This document shows, in pieces, positions 13,106-24,547 of a stretch of DNA of 64,000 bases. The position numbers and the translations under genes are program-made. The first letter of the stretch is position 1. The number at the start of each line of letters is the position of its first letter. The DNA comes from Dermatophagoides farinae (lineage: Eukaryota; Arthropoda; Arachnida; Sarcoptiformes; Pyroglyphidae). The DNA is taken from positions 4,999,501 to 5,063,500 of the forward strand of contig NC_134681.1 in the NCBI RefSeq assembly GCF_024713945.1, written 5' to 3'. Under the pieces are notes generated by a model. The model saw nothing but the letters and a program-made list of their open reading frames with translations. It searched no databases and had not been told where the DNA came from.

Positions 13106-16100
13106 AAAAGATGAACGGCCGACAAACAAAAAAAAAATATATATATATAAAGAATTTGATTGGAAAATAATTGGAATTTAATTGGACATATGTATGTTGA
13201 CCAACAGTGTGTTTATGTATGTGTGTGTGTATAAGCCAATCTCTTTAGGTTATATGGTATTAAGAATCATCATCATCATCATCATAATCATCATCCGACA
13301 AGTGTGTATAAGATGTAATATCAAAATGAATAAAATAAAAAAAATACCGAACTTTAGTTTAAGGATGATGATACTAATATACTCATGTCATATCATGATT
13401 ATGATGATGATGATGATGATTTGTAGATATTCAATCGACCGAATCAAACTGATCTTATATTTATGACGATGATGACCATGGCCAATGACCAATCATAATA
13501 ATAATAATAATAATATTGAGGCAATGACCAACATCATATTTTAAATATATAAACCGGTATCATCATCATCATCATTGAACAAATATCATAGTGATTGAAA
13601 AAGTAGAATTGTCAAATCATTGAAATGTTTATTTTGTATATATAAATTAGATTCGTATTTTTTCATTTATCTTGTAGGGTTATATCATCGATAACGGATG
13701 TATCTTCAGACTAATCATCATCACCATCATCATCATCTTTATTCTATTCATGTGTAGGCGGTCTAAATATAAAGGCAAAAAAAATGAATGACCAAATCCA
13801 GGAACCAAAAAAATTAAACAAAGTGAGAGTGAAACATTCATTCATCAGTATTTTATAGTTGATTGCTGATTGGCTTTATGAAGACAACAACAACGGCAAC
13901 AACAACAACAAAAAACATTTACGGTACCATATAATTGATTCGTGGTTTTTTCTTTTACTCGAAAACATCAATTATGGTAAAATAACCAAATGATGATGAT
14001 GATGATGATTCACCTTTGACATGATGAGATTTTTTTTTCTTCCTTTACACGTTCTACGTGAAGGAGAAAAAAATTTGAATGAATCGATTTGAATTGAATT
14101 ACAAATGTACAAAAAAAAAATATTAATGTGTGAATGTGTGTTATTGTGTGAATAAATGTGAATGATTTTTTACATTCGTTTTGGTTGATCAACATTTTTT
14201 TTCGTTCGTTCGTTCGTTCGTTCGTTCGTTCGTTCGTTGCACTGAACGAATTAACAAAAAGAAACATTTTCATTTTCATCATTTTGTGAACCACAAATCG
14301 AATTTGATTACATTTCAATTGATGGTTTTCAAAAAAAAAAAAACTAACGATTATCATCCAGATACGACGACGAAGACGACGATAATCATCATCATCATCA
14401 TCGTCGTCCTCGTCGTAGTTTTTGGTGTGTGTGTGTGTGTGAATAAAATACAGACCGAAATTTTATTCAAATTTAGTTTTTTTTTACTTTCATACAACCG
14501 AACAAAAAAATATTTAGATTCAGTTTGGATTTTTTTTTTCTTCATCGCTCTAGCCGTGTGTGTGTATGTGTGTGTGTGTGTGTGAAAAATGAATCACGAT
14601 TTTTTTGTTTTATTTTTCTCATTCAAATAAAAATGTAATGTTCATTTCAATTTTTTTTTTAAATTTCAAATTCAATGTTTAAATGTTTAAAATAATCATT
14701 TCACTAATTGCGAAGCTAATGCCATCTGTGGTCGTTGAAATAAACAGCGTAGATAAAACGAGTGTAAAACTTTTTATTCATTCAAACAATCAATCAATCA
14801 ATCAATATAAATCATTGGTATTCGAAGGTTTCTTATTTTTACTGATTTGTAAATTCAATTATTGCAATCGATTTGTATGTATCAAATATTGACATATCAT
14901 CATCATCATCATCATTGATTTACATTCATATTAGACAAAATGTTCAAAATCATGTTCGATACACTAATGGTAAATATTCAATGTGTGTGTGTGTGTGTGC
15001 GTGTCCTTGATTTATTTATTTCATCAATGTTTTCGTTACAGACTTCATTCATCACGTGTATGATATTTGAATCTATTATGAATTGATCGAAATTTATTAT
15101 TTCATCGTCATCATATGGAATTTTTATTTTCACGAACATTTCATTCTCCATTATTGCCATCTTAATGTTCGATGCTATTAATGTTTCATTGTGGTTATAA
15201 TTTTTACTATGAACAACAACAAAAAAAAATCAATTATTAATTGTTGAAAATTTCAAATGTCAAAAGCAGCAGCAGCAAAAAAAATTGATTATGATCACCT
15301 GAAAGAATTTTCACAATACCTATGTATAGTTTCATTTATTTTTCCATTTACTAGATGTCAGTGACGTAAAGAAATTTTTTTTTTTGTTTTTTTTTTGTTT
15401 CATTATCAATCAATAATCAATAAATTAACATTTATTTTTATTCATTCCAATATCATCATCAACAACAACAACAACAAAAACAAATTTTTTTTTGCTCAAT
15501 TCCAATTAATTCCAATCCAAATTCAGATCTTTGTAAAAAAAAAAATAAATTATTTATGGCAATACGAATATATTGATGATCAAAAAACGTGATGATCGAT
15601 CCATTGATTGTTGACAATAAATGTAAGAAAAAAGAAAAAAGAAAAAGAATGTGGATGTGGATGGTTTTTTTTCCAACGTAAAACGATGACAAACGATTAT
15701 AAGAATATTTGATGACAAATACAGCCTGCTGTGTGAAAATCATAAACATAATGGATGGAATATAATTTTTTGAAGAAGAAGAAGAAAAAAAATTGTTTAC
15801 AACATTAATGTTTTGGAACAATTTTTGGAATTTTTTTTTTTGTAATCACCGAACAACAATCAAGTAAGTGATGATAAATTCTAAAAAAAAGAAGAAATTT
15901 CATACATTTTTTTTCACATTTCCATTTAGATTTGTTACATTTCATTCATTCATCCACACACACCGCACGCAGATTCAATGTCTTGGCCTCGAAACGACAT
16001 CCACACACACAATATATTTAGATTTTCTCAATTCATTTTTTTTTAATATTGGAATTTTTCGTTTTCCTCCCTATTTTATTGCTTTTTGCATAATAATGAT

Positions 16101-18639
16101 TATATTATATTATATTATAATGGAAATATTACGAAATCCAGAATGGATCTGTTAGAAGCTTATATTGAATGATGATGATCATTTTTTTGTTTCTTGTTTT
16201 TTTTTTGCATTATTTAAATCACCATTTCATTCTATTCAATTCATATTGGTATTTTTTTTTGTCAATATAAATTGGCTACGAAATCATGAAGAATTTGTTT
16301 GACGTTCATCAATTATTATTATGATTATGATGACCATCAAAATAAATATGATATGATGGTCAATTTTAAATCATCATCATCATCGTTTCAGAATCTTATA
16401 AAATTATGATCTTGATTTCCATGTCGTTGTTGTTGTTGTTGTTGTTGATGATGATGTTGTTGATTTATAAAATTTGCCAATAGCAATGGCAAAAAAAAAT
16501 CCAATCATTGTTGTTGTCAATTTCAATCAATCAATCATTTAAAAAAAATTTTTCTTTCACTTTCCATCAATTAATTCAAGTGATTTTTTTTTCTTCCTTT
16601 GTCAACAACAACAACCAACGATCATCATCATCATCATCGTTCGATCATCATAATCATGGTTAATGAACAAAACGAAAAAATTCATTCGTTCCCAAATGGA
16701 TCCCGTGATGTCCACCATTGCCTTTTTAGATTTATGAAATTTCTGTTTTTTCATTGACACGATATCAACACCCAAAATGAGAAATAAAAAAAAATTATAT
16801 CAAGTACAGGTGTGTTTTAACCTTGAATTGAATGGTGGAAAAAAAAATTAAAAGCAATGGCTATATAGTCATTTTTTTTCTTCGTTCTAGATAATTCAAA
16901 GCAAATACTTGACTTTTTTTTTGCTATGACTCTCCACTTTTTTTCCCCTACATAGGAACAACGGACAGATGCTCCTTGTTTTTTTTTCTACAAATCACAA
17001 GAAATTAATACAGAAAAAAATAGGGCTCTAATTAGTTGAATTAGTTGGTGTGTCTGTGCGCGTTTCATTCCATGTTTTTATCTTATTAAATATTTTTAAT
17101 GTTTGTCGTAAAATTGTTGACGATAAGTTTAAGAATTTCAATTGGATTCATAATATGGATATGAACGAACGAAAAAAAACCTTGACATTTTTTTTTACCA
17201 ATTAATGATGATGCCCATACAAACCAAAATGAAGATTTGAAATTATTTTGACTAATTTTGTTCCATTTTGATAAATCCGATCATATTCCATGAACATGAA
17301 AACAATATGCTCAAGATATTAAGCAGAAAAAATATTCCAAACAAAATAAAAATCCAATGATTCAATTATAAAATAAAAAAAAATTAAGTTAATTGTTGAA
17401 TTTTCGTTACGATTGTCGGTTATCATCATCATGTTATGTTCATAAAGTTCATATTCATTATATACGATTATCGATTTTGTTTTCAGCCATCTGGTCATTG
17501 ATTTCGCTTGACTTGTTTTATTTATTGTATTTTTTTTTCTCTTCACCAGCTTTCTATTTTATAAATTAATTATCCTGGAACTGACTTATTTTGTCTCATT
17601 GACCATTTTTTTCGTGTTTGTTTGTTTAAACAAAATTCATTTTTTTTTCATCTGCTCGTTCAATATCAAAAACTGTAAAACTTTAATGAATCAATATGGA
17701 TCGGATCATCATTAACCATTTTAATCACCATTATTATTATTATCATTTGAAAGATAACGAAATCGAAAACAAAATTCAATTTTGAATTCATTTTTTCCTT
17801 TCTCTTTCACAACTGTGTTTTCCCATGAAAAAAAAACACATACATAGACACTATTCTAGATTTTTTTTTTGTGTGTGTGTGTGTTTGAACATCTTGAACT
17901 TTATTAGAAATTTTGGGAAAATACACATCATATAATAAAAAAAATAAAAATACTGCCTTCTACCAATAAATTATATGATGATGAATGTGTGAATCTGATA
18001 TGATGTTTTGATGAACTTTAAAAAAAAATGTAATGACAGAAAAAAAACCTTTTTTTTCAAAAAAAAAATGTGTGCGATGTACGAATAAATCTATATATAT
18101 AATAATAATAACATTATGACGTCAATTGTCTAAGAGATAAAATTCTTGTTACAAAAAAAATATCTGTTTTCCACATTCTTTTACTTATATCGATCATTGT
18201 TCATTTGGCCGGTAGTCACATTCCAACACACACACACACACACACACGTCATACATGAACGAGATATATTTATATTTAAGACAACAACCTTCGATATATA
18301 TTCATAACAATTCGTAATAAACAAAATGGAAAAAACAACATCTTAAGATGACGCCCAAGAAATTTTTTTTTCTCGTGGTTGTCTCTTTAAAGAAAAAATA
18401 AAAATACAGAAGTTGTCATCATCATCATTATCATTTTTGTTTCTCTTTTTTTTATGACCATTATTATCGTCGTATACTCTTTTCTGTTTTTGTTTTTTCG
18501 CCATATAATATTATGTTTATATGACAGAAAAAAGCCCGCGAAATTTATCCTGTTCTATTTGGGTGTGTGTGTATATGTGTGTTGGAACACATACATCCAT
18601 TGTATATGTATGTATGTGTATGGAAGTTTTTCTCTTGGA
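11276..18639. other. Gene-free stretch, simple repeats
   Basis: I see no supported gene. Notable tracts are TGA/TCA repeats (12373-12412, 12694-12721, 13400-13421, 13984-14008), a CAA run (13076-13104), a TTCG tract (14201-14238) and TG runs (14423-14440, 14560-14583, 17873-17885). Frames of 60-134 codons here consist of repeat-encoded runs. Confidence 0.55.
14201..14238. repeat. (TTCG) microsatellite, about 9 units
   Basis: This is a pure TTCG/CGAA tetranucleotide tract and so an unusual CpG-bearing repeat in this AT-rich DNA. It creates repeated Arg-Ser-Phe-Val or Asn-Glu-Arg-Thr codons in overlapping frames on the two strands. These are artefacts of the repeat and not genes. Confidence 0.9.
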
Positions 18640-18677
18640 TATAAAACGGACAACCAAACGAAATGAAAAGGTCAGTT
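18640..18677 (+). promoter_or_regulatory. TATA box and initiator of the secreted-protein gene
   Basis: A TATAAAA box lies at 18640-18646. An arthropod-type initiator TCAGTT lies at 18672-18677, with its A at 18674, 34 bases after the first T of the TATA box. This is close to the expected spacing and would give a 5' untranslated region of about 185 bases before the ATG at 18859. The start site is inferred from motifs only. Confidence 0.5.
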
Positions 18678-18858
18678 TACATCAAATACATTTTCGTGTT
18701 TACGATTTTTGTTTTCGTTTATGTGTCTGTTTCGTGTATGTATGTGTGTGTGTGTGCGTGTTTGATAATTTTATAAATTTAAAACAAAAAAAATTATTTC
18801 ATATTTTTCATTGTGATTTGTGAATTTATTGAACTGAATCAAAATCAAAAATCAAAAC

Positions 18859-19296
18859 ATGTCTTCCATACGAATATCTTTCATATTGTTCGGTTCATTG
18901 ATGTTGATATCAATCGTTCATGCTTCCAGTCCATTTGGTGGTTTTGGTAGTTCATTATTTATGCCAATGTATTCAAGACGATTAAATCTACATTCCGGTT
19001 TTTATGGTTCACGTTATGGTAGTCCACATGGATTTGGTATGGTTGGTGGTTCACGTAATGGTCAAGGTTTTGTTGGTAATCCCGGTATTGGCATACGACA
19101 ATCAAGTGAAACATTAGCTAATGTTTATCCACAAATGTCTTATAGTCCATCATTATCATCATATGGTATAACACCATCATCATCATCATTATTGATGATG
19201 CCGTCTTCATATTCATCATCACCATTGTCATCATTATATGGTGGTGGTCATTCATCATTCGGTGGATCATTTTTGTCATCACCAATTATTGGTTAG
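18859..19296 (+). CDS. Small secreted Gly/Ser/Pro/Tyr-rich protein
   Basis: A single open frame of 145 codons. Residues 1-23 form a classical signal peptide: a short basic start (MSSIR), a hydrophobic core around residues 6-20 and a likely cleavage near VHA-SS. The mature part is rich in Gly, Ser, Pro, Tyr and Met, with FGGFG and YGSRYGSPHGFG-like segments and Ser runs towards the C-terminus. It has no cysteines and no catalytic motif. Such composition is typical of structural or cuticle-associated secreted proteins and some arthropod glandular proteins, but the function is unknown. The start is supported by a TATA box and initiator upstream, and two overlapping AATAAA signals follow the stop at 19316-19325. 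It converges tail-to-tail with the peroxidase gene ending at 19914. I find no better start, and no intron is needed. Confidence 0.72.
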   Translation: MSSIRISFILFGSLMLISIVHASSPFGGFGSSLFMPMYSRRLNLHSGFYGSRYGSPHGFGMVGGSRNGQGFVGNPGIGIRQSSETLANVYPQMSYSPSLSSYGITPSSSSLLMMPSSYSSSPLSSLYGGGHSSFGGSFLSSPIIG

Positions 19297-19913
19297 ATTT
19301 TTCTTACAAAAAAAAAATAAATAAATGAAAAAAAAACCCACTGAATGATCGATCAATCGGATATGACAAAGAAAACAAATATATTGGACCTCATTATATC
19401 AAAAAGAATTATCAAATTAATTAATTATATTAATATACAAATCGATTGATCGATTCATAATTGAATATATATTATATAATTAGTATTCTCATTCTATTTT
19501 TTGAATTGTCTCCACTATCATACATACAAAAGTCTATCTTTTTCTCATTTATTTTTATCTGAAACAAAAAAAAAATTCCATCATTTAGTTCTCATCATTT
19601 TGATCGTCATTAACAACAAAAATCAATCAAATCAAAGATCTAATGAAGATAATATGAATGGTATGCGCCGCATACTCAAGAATTTTTCTTTTGTTGTTGT
19701 TTATCTCCTGTTGTTGTTGTTTTTTTTTCATAGTAATTCATGTAACAAATTTTCAATTTCATTTACAATGCTTAATGAAATCATAATAAAATTGGCCTCA
19801 AATTATTTTAAAATAAAAAATAAAATAAACAAAGAAAAGAAAAGAGAAAAAAATGATTAAAACATTGTTTTCATGTCAATTTTGTGCTTGTTGAAAAAGG
19901 CATTTTTTTATTT
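19297..19913. other. Convergent intergenic region
   Basis: About 620 bp lie between the stop of the secreted-protein gene (+) and the stop of the peroxidase gene (-). It holds AATAAA signals for the first at 19316-19325 and, on the minus strand, an AATAAA at 19912-19907 just after the peroxidase stop. The frame at 19501-19860 is AT-rich low-complexity sequence and I do not call it a gene. Confidence 0.5.
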
Positions 19914-22900
19914 TTATAATGACGATTTATGTTGATTATCTTTACGGTCTGAAAAATCAGTCATCAATAGTGATGATATTTTTGGCGTTATTGGTGATTT
20001 TTTCGGTGCGTATTGAAAATGATATTTTTTTGAATAACCAATAGCCGGTGGCATTTTTGTCATTACTAGTGGTGATTTTTGTGGATACAATGCTGATGAT
20101 TGTGATGATCCATATACAACTGTTGCAGGTTTTGACATTGTTGTTGAATATTTAACATTTTTACCTTTTTTATCTTCCCAAAGATCATAATCAAATTCAG
20201 GAAATTTAAAACAAGGTATCATTGGATTTTTATGCGGTGATGATTGCATAAATGGATTCAATGGCATTTGTTTGATTTCACTATGTGTTTTACAAATCAA
20301 TGAACTAAGACTAGCCACTGAACGTATATGATCCAATTGTTCTATGTGAAAAAAATGATTTTTTTTTAGAAAACTTGATCTTTTGATGAATGTCAAACAA
20401 AAAAAAAAAATAAATGAAATACCTTCATTAAATGATCCAGATTGATATCCATGTTCAAAATAGAATCGATCACCATATTTAAAATTATAAAATTGTATAC
20501 CATTTATACAACCAAATGTTGGTCCAAATGCAGCGCCCGATATAAGACGTTCAAATACACCGCCAACAAATAGATCGATATCTTTCCAATGTCTATTTTG
20601 ACAAGTGAATGACATTGATCATCATCATTTTGTTTAAATTATAAAATATAAAAATTGTATTGTTGTTGTTGTAGTTGAATAAAAGAAAAAAAAAGAAAAA
20701 ATTTTAAATTTATATGTGCCAAATATTTTGTCATATTTGTAAATATGAATTGTGGTCATCATCATCATCATTATCATTATTATCACCATTGTGTTATGCC
20801 AACAATAAATGATTGGGCCAAATTACTTGATGACGATGCAAAAAAAAAACTTACTTGTAAAATTGTCGTATCTTCTTCACATGTTTTTTCGGTATAAATG
20901 TCACTAGATCATTCCATTGTTGTACTTTATAACTGTGGCCAAACAAAAGAAAAAAATGAAAATTATTTGAACGTTGTTACATGTTGTGTAACGAAATAAA
21001 TGATAAACATCAAGCAAAAAGAAAAAAAAATACGGTCATCATCAAATTATCGTTGAAAATAATGATGATGATGATGATATGAACACATAGAAAAAGATAA
21101 AGGCAAGTAGTCTTTCGTGTGTCATTTTCATTTTGTATATTTATACTTTCGTGTTTCATTAATTTGTATTTTTTTTGTTTATGTAATAATCACAAATAAA
21201 TATAATATAATGGTGATGACAAACCCGAAACAAAAATCAAGATAATAAACGTAGCCAGGTATTCCATGTTCACGTCCACGTTGTATATTGAATGCAGGTA
21301 AATCTCTTCCAGTTCGATCACGACGTAAACGATATAATGCATTTTTTACATCATTCACAAAATAATTATCACTTGCTTGTGTTGGATCCGATGCTAAACC
21401 TTTCAATACGCCTGCTGACTGAAATGAAATAAAATTTCAATTTTTCATAATCGAAATGATCATCAAATAATGAATTTGGCAAAAAAACAAAACTTACATG
21501 ACCCAAACTAACAATGGTTGTTTCGAAAAAATTATCTCTTAAATTATATGCATATGATGTTTTATCCTCACTAAACAATACACGAAAACGATCATTAATC
21601 TGTGAATGGCCAAAACGTCCGGATGCCGTAATAAATTCTTGAAATGTTGATGGATTCAATTTTGGATCATAACGTGTATAGCCATGTTTATTCAGACCTA
21701 AACGAAAATGTTTCATCATTTTACGGCCAAATATTGCCGAAAGATATTGGCCATATATCATTGCCGATGCTTCAGCGATCATAATATGTCTAGCTTCTTG
21801 ATATAATTTTTCATCATTCCAATGTGGATTCACTTTTGATAATGCATCGGCATGTTGATTATGACGACGATGAAATGCCGTATGTAATGATTGTAATGCT
21901 GGATGTTGTGATGCACGAACACCATCGGCAGTTTCAAAACATTTAAATCTCGGTGGTTTTGGTCGTACATTACAACTAGGATCTTCACGTGTCATTTTTG
22001 GTGGTAGCTCTTCTTTTGGATATGTACTAGTCAATGAACCACGAAGTTTACCACCACGAAAACTTCTCAATGCTAATGAATCATTCAAACGTAATCCATA
22101 CATTTGTGACATATCGAATGTATGGGTCGCTTGATTTTGTTGTTCTCGTGGACCAAGTGCACATGGATTACATACAATTGAACGGACAAAATTGATGCAT
22201 GTTTGATTGAAATATTTAACAAGAATATCATCTGAACGTACAATGTCAATGGCAAAACATTCAGGATGTTTGGCACTTTTACTTGGACAACATCGTATAT
22301 CATTTGCTAATGGTAATGTTCGAGCAATATCATGAATGATAAATTGTCCAAATGCCATTGTCATTGATGTTAATTTATGATCTTGAACATCGACATCGGG
22401 TAATAATTGTGATGAAAGATCACGAGCATTAGGTAATTTACCACCATCATATGCAATACGTGGTTCGGCAACACCATCCGAATAATTTGGTGGTAATAAT
22501 CGTCGATGACATGTAAATGATTTACCCCAAGTTTTATATCTGTTTATGTTAAATGCTTATTCGAATTAATTGATTAAAAATAAGAAAAAAAAACATACTT
22601 GAGATTATTACAAGATCCATCGATAGATCGAAATTTTGCTTTTGGTTCACATGCAATTTTCTTCTCTAATGAACATGTTGACATTTCATAATGTGATGAT
22701 ATTCGACGTACATTAATCTTGGGTAATTTTGTTATGACATCCATTTTGTTTAGACATTTTCTAAATAATAAAATTGAACCAACAAAAAAAAAACAAATTT
22801 TTCTCTTCAAACATCAAACACTGAAATACATACCGATCTTTAAGATATTTGGATGCATATTCAAAAAGTTTTGAATCCAACATACCATGCGGTATATATG

Positions 22901-24547
22901 GTGAACGACGTTTTGTTTGTATTGCATTCTTTTCAATTGTTCTTGAATACCATTTTAATTTGGCTGCTGCATTTTTGATTGCATCATCAACATCTTTACC
23001 GGAAATATTTTTCTTATTCGAACAATATTTTCGTTTTGAATCATTTTGTTCACCATTATTATGGCCATCATCACTATCACCATCATCGTCATCATCATCA
23101 TCATCGGTTAAATAATCACTATAAACATTAATTGAATTCACTTTGAATGGTGTATAATAATTATTGTTTTGTTCAGAGAATAACATATTCTGTGCTACAG
23201 GTGGTACAGATTCAAGCATATAATTATGATCACGCATTGTATCTGCTGCTTCATCACTGTCATGACCATTATGAATTTGATTACTATCATCAAAGATGAT
23301 ATCATTTTCATTTGAATTAATGAATATACCAGCTCCAGGATGATATTGTTCAATATAATGTGGATGATATAGTGAATGATGATCATATAAAACTTCACCG
23401 AATGTATCCATATGATATGGTGATAATGGCGATGGTCCAGTCAATGAATATCCGGATGATGATGATGATAATGATGATGATGGTGGTGGTGGTGGTGGTA
23501 GTGATAGGGTTGGTGGTTGTGATTGTGGTGGCGGATAATTTGTGTTTATCATATGATGTGGATGATGATGATGATGAACATGATGCTGATGTTGTGGATG
23601 ATACATGGTCAAAGGTGGTTCGATTGGCATAAAATCTACCATCAATGGATTTGCCTGAATTGGTCCAAATTCGGCTACAATTGGTGCCGGTCTTGCTTCT
23701 TTAATTGGATGATGATGATTTTATCTAATAAATTAAATTCTATAATAAACATACCTAATGATGTTGGTGGAATCCAAACCGGTGGTTCAGGATCGATGGC
23801 CATTGATTCAGTCATCATTTTGGGTGGTGTATATAGAGAAGGAATTTTATGTCCATCATGACGATTCATAACAAACGATGATGTTTGATTGGCAAATTTA
23901 TTTGTTGTTTGAATTCTATTTCTATTTACATTTTTAAGTCGTGTACGATTCCGTAATGATGTTAATAATGGTGTATGAATTAAACTTTGATTTAATGGTT
24001 TTTGAAATGTTGACCATGATGGTCGTATATGTGTTGATTGTGAGATCGGTTGTGTCAACATTTGATTTGAAGAAGAAGAAGATGAAGAAGAAGAAGCAAT
24101 AGATATTGTTGCTAAAGCTGCTGTCGTAATAGCAGTACTGTTTGCTGTAGAAATAGGTTTTTCAATTGTAACATTTGAAGCAGCTGATGATTTATGATCA
24201 ACATAACGATTACCAAATTCACCATCGATTAAACCAGCATCGAATGTATTTGGTTCGTTTAATAATGATGATGAATAACTATCAACATCATCATCATCAT
24301 TATCAATAAAATTGGCTGCAACTTTTAGACAATTTATTTGTTGAAAATTATTGGATAAAATTAACAAATTTATTATGAATAATAATAATAATAATTTAAC
24401 CGTGCTTATCGATATATACAATGGTGATGACGATGATGATGATGAATAACGATTCAATTTATGATGATTATGATTATGATGATGATGGTGGTGGTGATGG
24501 TGATGGTGGTGGTGGTGATGATGATCCAAAAACAATGATGAAGACAT
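19914..24547 (-). CDS. Animal haem peroxidase with long low-complexity N-terminal extension
   Basis: Eight exons read in frame: 24547-23755, 23698-22834, 22760-22599, 22539-21498, 21418-21225, 20932-20855, 20592-20423, 20341-19914, giving 1243 residues. The start is the first in-frame ATG after an upstream stop. Residues 9-29 are His-rich (about 16 consecutive His), then a Ser run, then a hydrophobic segment near 43-64 that could be a signal anchor. Ser/Asp/His/Pro-rich sequence follows to about 545. The peroxidase domain (about 553-1130) has RRLLPPNYSDG, distal His676 in GQFIIHD, the calcium-loop pattern T-x3-D-x-S, the Arg of GVRASQ, proximal His918 in GRFGHSQ, and LPAFNIQRGREHGIPGY. The Asp and Glu that ester-link haem in myeloperoxidase are Ile and Gln here. 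The family oxidises substrates with hydrogen peroxide, usually outside the cell or in secretory compartments. The substrate is unknown. The exon 5 donor (GTTTGT) is weak. Confidence 0.87.

Noticed and set aside
14683-14892. 69-codon frame of mixed composition
   Set aside because: No recognisable family, no splice context and no promoter motif. It cannot be told from chance.
19501-19860. 119-codon frame between the secreted-protein and peroxidase genes
   Set aside because: It does not start with ATG, is AT-driven low-complexity sequence and lies in a 3' untranslated region.
22849-23861. Plus-strand frames within the first peroxidase gene
   Set aside because: They are antisense to confirmed exons and made of repeat-encoded Ser, Met and Val runs.
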